DNA of 64,000 nucleotides, taken from contig NC_067472.1 of the NCBI RefSeq assembly GCF_947179515.1, forward strand, positions 169,678,107 through 169,742,106, read 5' to 3'. The position numbers and the translations under genes are program-made. Below, piece by piece: positions 24,900 to 36,600 of the stretch. The notes under the pieces were generated by a model that searched no databases, was not told the DNA's origin, and saw nothing but the letters and a program-made list of their open reading frames with translations. How positions within the stretch are numbered: position 1 is the stretch's first letter; each line of letters opens with the position of its first letter. This DNA is from Apodemus sylvaticus (lineage: Eukaryota; Chordata; Mammalia; Rodentia; Muridae).

Positions 24900-26160
24900 T
24901 CAGTACTGATGAAGGGGAGAAGGGGGGGACAGACAGAGAGGTGGACACAAGGGGTGTGTCAGAGGGATAAAAATAGAGACTGGAGAGGGGGACCATCAGA
25001 GCACAAGTCGGGGACAGAGAGAGGCAGGGAAGAGAGCAGAGGGACACAGGGAGAAAGACAGGGAAGAAATAACCTCCAGACAGAAGGGCCTAGGAAGGGA
25101 CTAGCATGAAGGAAGAGAGAGAGAAAGGCTTGGGGGGGGGGGGGGAAGAGCCCATCACGAGGGGGGAGGAGCCCATCAGGGGAAGGAGAGGGAGGAGGTG
25201 TGCAAACAGGTGAAGTCACCGCCATGAAATGGGACACAGGAGGCCCTGGTCTTCCACTGGGACGAGTCTTTCCCCTGCCTACAAGTGACACAGGGGCATG
25301 ATGAAGATTAGGACCGACCTGGCATGTCTCAAGGGGGGCTCCCAAGGCCACTCTACGGTGCTGTACACTCAGGCAGAAACAGAATCACCGCAGATTCGAG
25401 GCCTGTGTATGCTACGTAATAAGACCATCTCACAGGGGAGCAGGCATAAAGAGCCACGCCCTCCTCCCGTATCACATCGCGGGCGAGGGAAGTAACGGCG
25501 CCTGGACTCCCACCTCCGCAGAGGTGAGGGACCAAACTTGGAATCCCAACCAGAAAGCAGGTCAAGGCAGGGCTCCCCACTCGTATGTTCTGAAAGCTTG
25601 GATTCCTGGATCCTTCAGTCTGAGGTGAGCAGTGTGGCCTGGTGAGACTAAACTAGAAAGGTACCAAGAACTTAGATCCTTAGATGCGAGGGGGAGCGGG
25701 AGGGGCAGAGGACTCACTTTTATTTACTTTGTATTTTGAGATGAGGTTTCTCTGTGTAGCCCAGGCTGCCCTGGAACTTGCTCTGTAGACCAGGCTGGAC
25801 TAAAACTCTGATGCACTGGCCCTCTGTCTCCCAAGTGCTAGGATTAAAGGTGTGGCCACCACCACCCAGCTGGATTTTTGTGTCTGTTGGGTTGGTAGTT
25901 TTGTGTTTGTTTTGTGTGTGTGTATTTGCTTGGTTGGGTTTTATTTTTGTTTTAGAGTTGCTGTAGCCCAGGCTGTCCTGGGTCTCACTATGTCACCCAA
26001 GCTGGCTTTGAACTCATGACCCTTCTGCCTCTGCCTTCCGAGAGCAGAGATCACAGGCCTGTACCATTATACCAGGCCAAACCTTGGCTGCAAAGAGATC
26101 ATAGCTTGATTCAATCCTAACTTCCTTTTCTACCCTCTCGATGAGGTCCTATGTCTCTGT
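24900..26160. other. Intergenic region between the Pth2 and Gfy promoters
   Basis: Head-to-head spacer of about 1.3 kb. It holds purine-rich sequence (24905-25200) with a G run near 25132-25144, and two B1 SINEs on minus (about 25725-25870 and 25955-26085). No coding exon is recognised. Confidence 0.65.
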
Positions 26161-26196
26161 CCCTTTAAGAATCTCAGCCTGTTGCTAGGCTCCCAT

Positions 26197-26206
26197 TCCC
26201 CGGGGA
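26197..26206 (+). promoter_or_regulatory. Gfy: Perfect EBF/Olf-1 palindrome at the Gfy promoter
   Basis: TCCCCGGGGA matches the EBF/Olf-1 consensus TCCCnnGGGA exactly. An RFX-like GTTGCTAGG lies just upstream at 26181-26189 and E-box-type CACCTG cores follow at about 26223 and 26230. EBF factors drive olfactory sensory neuron genes, so the site fits the known expression of Gfy. Confidence 0.6.
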
Positions 26207-26299
26207 GGGGGTCAGGTGCGTCACCTGTCACCTGTGTGCCCCTGGGACCCTGCCTCTTCCTCCCAGCGCCATTCAGCAGCACTCCCTCCCTGTCTGCCT

Positions 26300-26356
26300 C
26301 TTTGTTCAGAGCTGAAGAGCTGATCATCTGCCGTTGTCTTGGACACCGTCGAACAG
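26300..26356 (+). other. Gfy: Probable non-coding leader exon of Gfy
   Basis: A strong donor, CAG|GTAAGAG, follows 26356. The coding exon begins at 27183 after the acceptor ccttccacag. Its 5' boundary is uncertain; it may be a first exon starting downstream of the EBF site, or begin after the AG near 26307. Confidence 0.5.
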
Positions 26357-27201
26357 GTAAGAGACCCCATGACTCCAGATGACCCACCCCAGTTCACCCC
26401 TGCATCTCTAACCCACCTCAGGGTGACTGGGTCCCTAGCTCCGTCCTCTGTAAATGGGGGGGGGGCTGAGCCCACCGTCCCATCTGTATCCCCATCAGGC
26501 TGAGGAGTCTGCACCCCACATCCCTAGTTCCTGAAGTCCTGGAAATGAGATCAGACATCGTCTAACCCACGGTCCAGCGATCCCGTGTCCTTTCCCCTGT
26601 GACCCTTCAGCCCTGCTGTAGGCCACGACACTCAAAATCTCTAAGTACCTAATTTCTGGCAAGAACCAGAGACATAGACTCCTTGCCCCCCACTCTGTGG
26701 GACTCAGAGCCCAACAGTTGGCTTCTCGGGACGGTGGAGTCCTCCTCCTTCTGACTGAGTTTGGGGCCCAGCCCTTCATTCTCATTCTCCTCAGGTGTTA
26801 AAGCCTTTGCAGTCCTAGCCTCTTAAGAGCCTTAGGAGAAGGTTGTCGTATGTCCCCTTGGCCACCTGACACCCTCTGAATTTGGAGTCTAACATTTGTG
26901 GGACCTTGGAAAGGTGTCATCATATCCCAATTTTTCAGGGACCCCACTGGGAAACATACTACCACCCCCAAGAATCCCTGAACTCCTGTATCCTTGGTGA
27001 CCGGTTACCATCCCACAGCCTCCAGGGAGTTGCTGTTGGCTTTTGCCAGGTCCCTGGACAGATCTGGTCCTTCTGGGAGCTGGTAGGTGTGGCCTCCGAG
27101 TAGGCGTGGTGTCGGATGGTGTCGGATGGGCGTGGCTCCCGACGCTTTGGTCTTGACTGTTTCCTACCTACTCCTTCCACAGCTATAAGCGTCTCAGAAC
27201 C

Positions 27202-29457
27202 ATGCAGCCCTTCAGCCCCATCTTCTTCCTTCTCTTTCTCCTTGACGGTCTGAGTTCCAGGGCAGCCCCCTCATCCTCTATGCCTGTGGGCTCCGATCTC
27301 CTGGGGATGCTTCAGCCCTCTGGGATGCCCATTGGCGCTCTAAAAAATCTTACTAGAGACCAATCTACCCCAGGGTACTCTGCAACCAACCCTCCTGAGC
27401 ACTCCAGGACCCCGCCCTCAGCATCCCCTCACATCTCCATAAACACCTCAAGGGAGACCCCCAGCCCCAGCCCCTCCCTTTCTCTAGAGTCTCCCAGGCC
27501 TGACCAGCTCACCTCAGTAGCAGAATCCCAGGGTACTCCACAAATGAGCCCCTCCAAAGCAACACTCACTGAACCTTCTGGGACCCCCAAACCTGACCCA
27601 ACTGGGATGTCCCCATCTGAATCTCCTGAAACCCCAAAACCTAATCTCTCCAACGCCTCACTCTCAGAGTCTCCTGAGACTGTGCACGCTGACCCCACAC
27701 CAACTCTACACCATGAACCCCCTGAAATCTCCAAAGGAGATACCCCCAAACTCTCGCCTGTTGAAGGGTCTAAGATACCAAGTCCAAGCCCCACCCAACT
27801 CCTCAGCTCCAAATCCCTAGAGACCTATGGCTCTGGTGCCACCAGAAACCTAGATTCTGCATTGCTACTGACCACCCACCCTGACTCTCCCCCACAGTCA
27901 GCCTTCCTCACCACCAACTCCAATCCCACCGATATCCCCCAAACACAATTCCCCACCGCCCCCAACCAAAGTGTAACAGAGATGGCTACGACCTCTGACT
28001 TGGAGACCACCTCTACTCTTCCCACCCAGCCAACACCCTTCAGGGAGGAAGCCACCACTCCCGGTGAGCCGGGCTTGAGTCCCAGCACAGAAGCCCCTGC
28101 AGCCACCCACATTGCCACCCCTAGCCTGTCCACCTCAGATTCCCTAGGCACCAAAGAGTTTCACATACCCCAGAACTCAGGCCCTAAAGGGCCAGATATC
28201 CCTCTTCCCTCCGCACGGATTGCAGGGCCCCCTGTCCCTCCCGAGCACCCCAATCAGGTAGCCCCTGCCGTGCCCCAGGCCCCTCAGAGACACAGCCGAG
28301 GAGACACAGTCAACACTATCATCGTTGTGGAGCGAGTGAAGGAGACCGGTGAGGGGCCTGAGGGCCGAGCCGGGATCCTTGGGTCTGAGGGAGGAGGGCA
28401 GGGTCTGAGGAAGGAGGGCTGGGTCTGAGGGAGGAGGGCTGGGTCTGAGGGAGGAGGGCTGGGTCTGAGGGAATGGGGCTGGGTCTGAGGGAGGAGGGCT
28501 GGGTCTGAGGGAGGAGGGCTGGGTCTGAGGGAGGAGGGCTGGGTCTGAGGGAGGAGGGCTGGGTCTGAGGGAGGAGGGCTGGGTCTGAGGGAGTGGGGCT
28601 GGGGCTCCTGGGTCTGAGGGATGAGGGCTGGGTCTGGACCCCTGCGTTTGAGGGCAGAAGCCCTCAGCTTAGACGGCTGTGCCATCCCTCAGGAGTGACT
28701 CTGGTCAGCCGCCCACGAGGCTCCGTCGGCGGGGCTCTGTGCCTGTTCTTCGCGGGGACAGGGATGCTGATCGGCGTCTTCCTCCTGCTGTGGTGCCTCT
28801 ACCGCCGGGCCTCCAGGCACAGGTCCTTTGCACACCACCGGCTCCGGGACAGCGGAGAGGAACCAGGTGAGTCCTCACGCAGGCCGTACAGGGGGCTGAG
28901 AACACCCTTGTAGGAACCCAGACCCCTGGCCAAGGGGCTCGAACCCACCATGGTCTGGTCCCAGCCCGTTAAGTCCAAAATTATTCCTCTTCCTCCTCCT
29001 CCTCCTCTGAGATAGGATCTCACTTTGTAGCTCAGATTCCCAACACACACACCACACACACACACCACACACACACACACACACTCGCACGCCACACACA
29101 CACAACCACACACACACACACACTACTCCCCTCTCTGAGCCTAAATCCCCCCTACACCCACACACCCTCCCTGCTCAGTTAAGCCCCGGCTAATTCCGTG
29201 CCACCCCCCAAATCGAGGCTCGCCCCACCCCACGGCCCCCCGACGCGTCCCTCGCCCTTGCAGTCTTGCACCTGGACGCCCCGAAGGACCCGCTGGACCT
29301 CTACTTCTACGCCCCCGACGCGTGGGTGCCGTCGCACATCGCCACGCGCCAGCCCCCGCCCACGCCCCCGCTGCCGCCCAAGCTGCCCCCTCCGCCCCGC
29401 GGGCCGCAGCGCCTGGAAGCCCTGTCGCCCGCCGCACTGTCCCCCAACTTCGTCTGA
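27202..29457 (+). CDS. Gfy: Golgi-associated olfactory signaling regulator (Goofy)
   Basis: Coding exons 27202-28348, 28693-28866 and 29264-29457 join in frame to 504 residues. A signal peptide (MQPFSPIFFLLFLL) is followed by about 370 residues of Ser/Thr/Pro-rich lumenal sequence with recurring ESPETPKP-like segments, probably heavily O-glycosylated. One membrane span lies at about 396-418, then a basic stretch (YRRASRHR) and a proline-rich cytoplasmic tail (PPTPPLPPKLPPPPRG) ending SPNFV. Known role: type I membrane protein of the Golgi in olfactory and vomeronasal neurons, needed for normal adenylate cyclase III distribution and odour response. The start is the first ATG after the acceptor and gives the signal peptide. 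Intron 1 carries a G-rich 20-bp minisatellite and intron 2 a CA array. Confidence 0.93.
28381..28600 (+). repeat. 20-bp G-rich minisatellite in Gfy intron 1 (MSR1-like)
   Basis: Eleven contiguous 20-bp units, all in register, consensus GGGTCTGAGGGAGGAGGGCT. Two units carry a gagggaatgggg/gagtgggg variant. Degenerate units with 'ctcctgggtctgagg' and 'ggacccctgcgtttgagg' extend to about 28660. Each unit has three GGG tracts, allowing G-quadruplexes on the coding strand. Confidence 0.95.
29041..29123. repeat. (CA)n microsatellite, Gfy intron 2
   Basis: Interrupted CA array with periodic 'ccacac' breaks, ending about 140 bp before Gfy exon 3. Confidence 0.9.
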
Positions 29458-29524
29458 GGACCGCGCCGCAGACCCGGCCCCGCGTCAACGCCTAGAGGGG
29501 CCCCAGAGCCAGGCAAGGCTTCCC

Positions 29525-29530
29525 AATAAA
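29525..29530 (+). terminator. Gfy: Gfy polyadenylation signal AATAAA
   Basis: Canonical AATAAA 67 nt after the TGA, followed by a GT-rich stretch (ggagtctgcgcctgagtg). The short 3' UTR leaves about 220 bp to the oppositely directed Slc17a7 signal. Confidence 0.85.
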
Positions 29531-29752
29531 CCGCCTCGGCCTGGAGTCTGCGCCTGAGTGCTCGGCGGAGGGGAGCGGGAGCAGAGGGGGAAACTGAGGT
29601 CCAGATCGCATCGGCGGAGGGCTGGGGCCCGACTAAAGCAAGGGGCGAACTGGAGTCTGGGGTGTAGACAGTAGGGAGGACGGGGTCTGCACGCCCGGGC
29701 CCCAGGGAGGAGGACCCACGTCACGTGACAGCCCAATCTGTACCCCAAAGCG

Positions 29753-29758
29753 TTTATT
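29753..29758 (-). terminator. Slc17a7: Slc17a7 polyadenylation signal AATAAA
   Basis: AATAAA on the minus strand, about 940 nt after the VGLUT1 stop codon. It implies a 3' UTR of about 0.95-0.97 kb and convergent termination with Gfy. Confidence 0.8.
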
Positions 29759-30698
29759 GGGAGTGGGGTGGGGCAGGGCAGGGTTTACGTCACAGAGACA
29801 GACACCAAGACACGACCCTGCCCCAGGACAGCCCCGTGCTCCCAGCCCGCTCCCTTCCCTGGGATCCTCCCGTACACACCCCCCAGATTTCTACCTTGAA
29901 AGAGGGGTGTCTATGAGGGGAGCACCCCGGAAGATTTGGAATCACTTAGCCCCTGAGGGACACAACACATGGCCACTGAGAAACCGAGGGCAGTCTGGGC
30001 CGCCCAGGAGAGTAAAGTGCAAGGATTTGGGGGGAGAAGGGGAATCCTGAAGCCACCGCGGGGAGGAGGAGGTGGCCCCAGCCTCTGAATTAATAGCTTT
30101 GAGCAGCCACTACTGCGACCTGAAAACTGAGTCAGAAAAAGAGCACAGGGTGAGCAGAGCCATCTCGGCCATCTCCCCGGACGGACAGTGATTGTACTAA
30201 GCTAAGGACAAGGCCCGGAAAAGTGTGCTGGTGAGGGGACTAGAGAAGAATTGGGGGGGAGGGGGGGACTTGAAACCGCCATTTCCCCTCGGAAACGCTG
30301 GTGAGAATCAGTCCTGGGAATGGCGGCACTGATGGTTGGTTAGACCAACTTGGAAAATGCAGAATGGTGAGGCGAGCCTTGGAACTAATAGGGGACCACC
30401 TGAATAATCTCGGGGTAGCCTGAGAATCCCTGGGGTCTTGGGAAAGGGGCTGAAACCTCAAAACCACAAGAGAGAAAGAGGCTGAACTGTCCATCCAAAT
30501 ACAGCCCTGGAGGGGGAGCGTGGAAACCACACAGGCAGAACAAGCGGAGAACAACTTTCAGGGGTGTTGGGGGATCCTCGAAACTGCTAGTGTGCAGCTT
30601 CACCCCCGCAAGGGGCAGTAGAGAGGAGAGGGCTGGCCGGACAGCACTGGGGACGAGGGAAGACTTGCATCGCTCGGCCGGAGGTGCACGGGGCGCGG

Positions 30699-33600
30699 TC
30701 AGAAGTCCCGGACCGGGGGCGGCGGCCGCGGAGGCTGCACGGTGCTGTGCGTGGCCCCGTAGGACGGAGGCGGCGCGGGCGGCGCCCCCGGGGGCTCGGC
30801 CTCGTCCTCCATGTCGCTGTCGTCGCTGCCCGCCAGCTGGTCGTGGCCGACGAAGCCACACTTCTCCTCGCTCATCTCCTCCGGCTCCGCCCACGGCTGC
30901 TTCTCTCCGGAGGCGAAGACCCCGTAGAAGATGACGCCGCCGTAGTGCACCAGGGAGGCGATGAGGAACACGTACTGCCACTCCTCGCGCGTCTGCGGGC
31001 AGAGAGGAGGGCCAGCCTGGGCTGCGTGTCTTCCAAAGGCGTGTTATACATGGGGGGGCGGAAAGATGGCTCAGGGCTTAGAGGTCTTGCTTTTGCACGA
31101 GACCCAAGTCCCCAGCATCCGAACGAGGCAGCTCACAGTGGCCGCGGTGGGCTCAGTATTCACATTTAAAACGAGTAGGAGGCCAGGAAGCAGAGGCAGG
31201 TGGATCTCTGCGAGTTCAGGGCCAGCCTGGTCTACAGAGTGACACTCTGACCCCCGACTCCCAAAAAAAGTGGAGTTGGTGAGATGACTTAGCAGGCACA
31301 GTGCTGCCAACAACCCTCGGACCTGAGCTGGATCCTTGGGACCCAGTGGTGGGAAGAGGAAGGCAGCCGTTGACCCCTGACCTCTACACACATTCCATGC
31401 GACACATGAGCTCACACACATTTTTTAAATTATTAATAACAATAGATTTTCTTTAAGAGTGAAAAGAAAATCTCTGAGTTCCAGGCCAGTCCAGCCTACA
31501 GAGAGAGTTCCAGGACATCCAGGGCTAAACCCTGTCTCGAAATAAAAGGAGAGATAAAAGGAAGAGGGGCTGGAGAGTTGGCTCAGAGGTTAAGAGCACT
31601 GGCTGCTCTTGCCAGAGGTCCTGAGTTCAATTCCCAGCAACCACAGGTGGCTCACAACCATCTGTAATGAGATCTGGTGCCCTCTTCTGCCCTCCAGGCA
31701 TATATGCAGATAGACGCTGTATGCATAATAAGTAAATATTTTTTTTTTTTTTTTTTTGGATTTGGTTTGTTGAGACAGGGTTTCTCTCTGTAGTCCTAGC
31801 TGTCCTGGAACTCACTCTGTAGACCACGCTGGCCTCGAAGTCAGAAATCCACCTGCCTCTGCCTCCCAAGTGCTGGGATTACAGGCGTGTGCCACCACTG
31901 CCCGGCTAAATAAATAAATCTTTTTTTAAAAAAAGAAGAAAAAGAAAGGAAGAAGAGGAACGTTGGGTATCTAGAAGGCTCCAGGCATTCACTGGGAGGG
32001 CTGTGCTAACCTTGTGCTTGGTCATTGCACCCACGATGATGGGGCACACCATCCCAGACAGTGTGCCCACGCCATTGGAAATGCCCATCAAGATGCTGGC
32101 ATAGCGAGGGGCGATGTCCAAGTGGTTCACGTTAAACCCTGGTGGGGTATCAAGGTACCAGATGTCATACCCAGTCCCCAACTCAGATAATCCACTGAAA
32201 TGCTACACCCACCCCACGCCCTGTTCTTCGGGGACACTCGTTTTTTTCAAAACGGTACGTATGGGGGTGGAGCAGGGACGTGAACGTGTGCGTGCAGTTC
32301 CCCAAAAAGTCCAGACGAGGGCGCCCTCCACCAGCGCTGGAGTTAGCGGAAGTATGGTAGACGCTGGGAACCCAACTGGGCTCCTTTGCAAGAGAGAGCA
32401 GCAGGGGTTTTAACTGCTGAGACTTCTCTCTAGTTCCCGAGAAACCTATTTCAGGGCCCAAGCTGACTCCGGTACCCCAAACTGCCTATCTGAGGTTCTC
32501 ACCAGAGATGGCAAAGCCACTGAAGCCCACAGCCAAGACCAGGAAGGAGATGGCCACGCCCTTGGAGTGTGAGTATCCGACCACCAGCAGCAGCGTAGCT
32601 TCCATCCCGAAACCTGAAGAGGGTCATGTCTCCCAAGTGCCCGTTGTGACTCCGTTGGCCACCTCGCCAATGGCAGTCTTGATCTCACCCCGACCCTCTT
32701 CTATTGGCCCCTTCTAGTCACATCTGACCTGCAGCAGACCTGACCCCGGTTCCACCAAACTAGAGTGGGTCCTGCTTCCCCAAGACCCAACCTAATCCAT
32801 GCCCTTTGGCGCTCTGCCTCCAAAGGATCCACTAAGATCCCTCCTCCTGAGTAGGCCACTCTCAGTAATGACCAATACCCCACCTCTGAACCCCCAAAAG
32901 AGACCCCACTCGTGCCTCCATCGCTTCTGGAGCCCACTCTCAGCTGATGTTGCTGCGTCTTCATTCACAGCTCGGTGTTCCCAAGTCCCCACCCATGGCC
33001 TGTTTCCCTAAAACTTAAATTATGGCCAGTCGTCTGTCTCCTCAGGTCCCCCATCCACAGCGCCCCCACTCCCAGCCTAGGTTAAGTCTGGTTCCACCTT
33101 GCCTCGTGAAGATCCCATCCTTACAGCTCCGTGTCTTCTCTACACTATCCGGGTCTACCTACCCTTCCTTCCACACAGTGGTCTCCAAACCTGACTTGGT
33201 GAAACTGTTGCACACACCGCCTTTACTCTTGTTGGGTCTGATCAGCCACGCCCTTGGCCCCGCCTCCGCCCCGCCCGCCAGCCCTCCCCTTTGTGCTCTG
33301 CTCCACCCACTCACCCCCGCAGTTCATGAGCTTTCGCACATTGGTCGTGGACATTATGTGACGACTGCGCAGAAAGTCGGCGATCTGGCCTCCGATGGGT
33401 ACGATGATGGTCATGACAAGGTGAGGCAGCGCCGACACCAGCCCCACCTGTGAGAGCCGGTACATGGGCGTTCGCACCAGGTGTGAATGGGTGACACCCC
33501 AACCCCGCCGTCGCCTCCATCCCTGCCTCGGGACGCAGGCCCCCTGTCCCTCATCCCCATCGAGTGCTCCCCCACCTTGCTGATCTCAAAGCCGAACACT

Positions 33601-36600
33601 TCTTCAAAGTAGGCGGGCTGGGAGATTAGCAGCAGGTAGAAGGTCCAGCTGCGGCAGAAGTTGGCGACGATGATGGCGTAGACGGGCATGGACGTGAAGA
33701 AGCGCCTCCAGGGTGTGTTGAACTTCTGTAGGGGGCAGGGAGCAGTGGGGAGGGGAGAGCAGACCATGACACCAGGACTTGGAACTTTGTGTCCCTTTTG
33801 GGACCCCAAGATAGTTCACTGAAGTCTCGAGAATGGGTCACACGTTTCTCCTGAGGACTTAGGAATCCTTAACGATGGGTTTTAAATCTGGTGACTTTTG
33901 AGTTTTCTCCCATTTTCCTTGTCAAATAATAAGAGGACAAAGGATCACTATTCAATGATGGAATCCCAGTTAAAGAACCGACTTTCTACCAACAGTCATC
34001 TACACGTGTGAAGGATTTGTGAAGGATCATGCTTATTCATCTATAGAGAGATGCCAATGGCCTGCTTTGGCATCCAAGCAGTGGAAGCTGAGGAAGGCAG
34101 CCATCGGGAGACGGTGCTTAGAGCCACAGACAGGAGTGGATCCAGATAACTACAGGGCCGCTGCCAAAGGCAGCCACTGATAGAGAAGTTCCTTTGTAGA
34201 CTTCTTTGGGGGGGGGGGAACAAAGGTTAATTTCCTGCAGTGCACGGCAGGGATGAAGGGTGGGCTCTGACTCCCCAAAGGCTTCTCAGGTTTCATGAGA
34301 ACCCATAAATGGTGAGCCCAGTTAAGTGTCCATTCAACCACTCCCCCAAAGTCTAGCCACACCCACAGCAATATCTAGCAAATAATCACATCCTAATCCT
34401 CTCTGCTGTTTCCAACAAAGCCTCCTGGGTGGCTCTAAATCACCCACCTAGTACCGCCATTCCTGAACACCAGTCCACCTACTATGGAATCTTTTTTTTT
34501 TTTTACCTCTGAGACAGGGTTTCTCTGTGTAGTCCTGGCTGTCCTGGAACTCACTCTGTAGACCAGGTTGGCCTCGAACTCAGAAATCCACCTGCCTCTG
34601 CCTCCCAAGTGCTGAGATTAAAGCACGCGCCACCACTGCCTGGCTATAATATGGAATCTAGACCAGCTATTTTTCTTTCTTTCTTTTCTTTTTTCCCTTC
34701 GGTTTTTTTCAGTAGTAGGAATGCATGCTAGGCAGGCATCTTTCATCGTGAGACACCAGTAGCCCCTCAGGAGGGGATTCTGGGCAAATGATCTCCCACT
34801 GAGCCAAACCTCTAACCCAGGTTTCAGTTTTGAAACAAAGCTAGCTTGAAACAAGGCCTAGCATGGCTTTGAACTCATATAACATATAGCCTGACCTCGA
34901 ACTTGCAATCCTCCTGTCTCGCCCCCATTTGCCCCCAGCGTTTTGCTTGGTAGTTCTATGTTCTCTGAGTCACACACACACACTCCACCCCAGTCCTGTA
35001 GCCTTGTGACCAACCGTAACAGGATTCATGAGTTTGGCGCTCTCCCCGATGGCGTCCTCGATGTATTTCCGCTCCTCCTCGGAGATGCTGGGGTGCAGTG
35101 CGGGTGACTCATAGGAGACAAGCAACCAGAACAGGTACCAAAAGATCCCGAAGCTGCCTGAGGGGGTCAGGGAGGAGATGGGTGTACGGTGACACCCAGG
35201 CTTGCTCAGCCAGCCCCAGGACCACCCGGAACCACGCATCTGAGTCCCTCACCATACACATAGAAGACAGAACTCCATCCTGAATACTGCACCAGGACCC
35301 CAGCCAGGGGCATGGCAACTACTGCCCCGGCATAGGAACCTGAGGAGACAACGACGGGAGAGAACAAACTTAGACCTAGGCCTTTCCTAGATCCGGGAGA
35401 GCAGCCCCTCAGCCCTGAAATCTCTGCCACACCTAAACTGAGATCACAGCTCAGCCGTGCCCCCCAACACACACAAGACCCCAGCCCCTTCCTCTCACCG
35501 CAGAAGGCTGTTGTCGCCAGCCGACTCCGTTCTAAGGGAGGGGCCCATTTGCTCCAGATGCCGTGGCAAGCAGGGTATGTGACCCCCTAGGGAGGGAGCA
35601 CGGAGGTCAACAAGAAGAGGTGGGGTCAGAGAGGAGGGAAGAGGGCTTATGGGGCAGGCTTTACCTCCACCAATCCCTGAAGGATCCTCACGAAGATGAC
35701 ACAGCCATAGTGAACCCGGGCTGCTGAGGGGATCAACATGTTTAGGGTGGAGGTAGCCACAATGGCAAAGCCAAAAACCCTGTTGAGAAAGGTGAGAGAA
35801 AGAAAAAAAAAAAGAGTCTAGGCACGCCAGATGCAGAGAGGCGTTTGTTCGTGTGGCGCTAGCCAGCCAGCATCCGGCCTTCCCACTGCTCCTAGGATTT
35901 TCCCCTTCCTGCCTACAACAGGGTCTGTGTTTCACAGAACTAGAGGCTGCCTCCAAGATATGCCCTCAAACAAGGACCCTCCCAATTTCCCAGAGCCAAA
36001 CCCAAGACCACACCCTCTAGCTTCACCATACACAACTACAATTTCTGCCACCTTGAAACGCCACCACTGTACCTGTTGGCTGCAAATTTTTGGCAGATGA
36101 ATCCTCCAGGAATCTGAGTGACAATGTATCCCCAGAAAAAGGAGCCATGTATGAGGCCGACGGTCTCTGGATCCCAGTTGAACTGGGCTTTCTGTGGGTC
36201 AAAATACACATCAAACTAGATGCCCTCCGGACTCAACCCTCCATTAATCAGCCCCCATTCACTTAGCACCTCAGCCAATCAGCAACAAGATGCCCTACCC
36301 AAATCTACCAATCAGAGTTCACTGGAGCTCCGCCCTTCTATGTTGCTAGGGCCTGCCCTGCCATTTTAGCTACAAGCGCTGCTGCCTAGAAGCTTGGTTC
36401 TACTTGCTTGCTTACCTCAGTATCCCCTCCCTGAATATCCCCAAGTGTGGGGGTGACTGCCTCCTGTTTGTGAACAGACCTGTATGGGGTCTAGGCAGGG
36501 CCAAGAAGCAGCTAAATTAGGGGTGCTCCCAATTACAACGAAGCAAAGGGCAGGGTTTCAGGAAAGCCACAGACCAAACCAAGATTTTTTTTTTCTTTTC

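Noticed and set aside
28284..28685. Minus-strand Pro/Ser/Leu-rich frame in Gfy intron 1
   Set aside because: Antisense reading of the 20-bp minisatellite. Composition only.
30590..31169. Plus-strand Arg/Ala/Pro-rich frames over the Slc17a7 last exon
   Set aside because: Shadows of the GC-rich VGLUT1 C-terminal coding sequence on the other strand.
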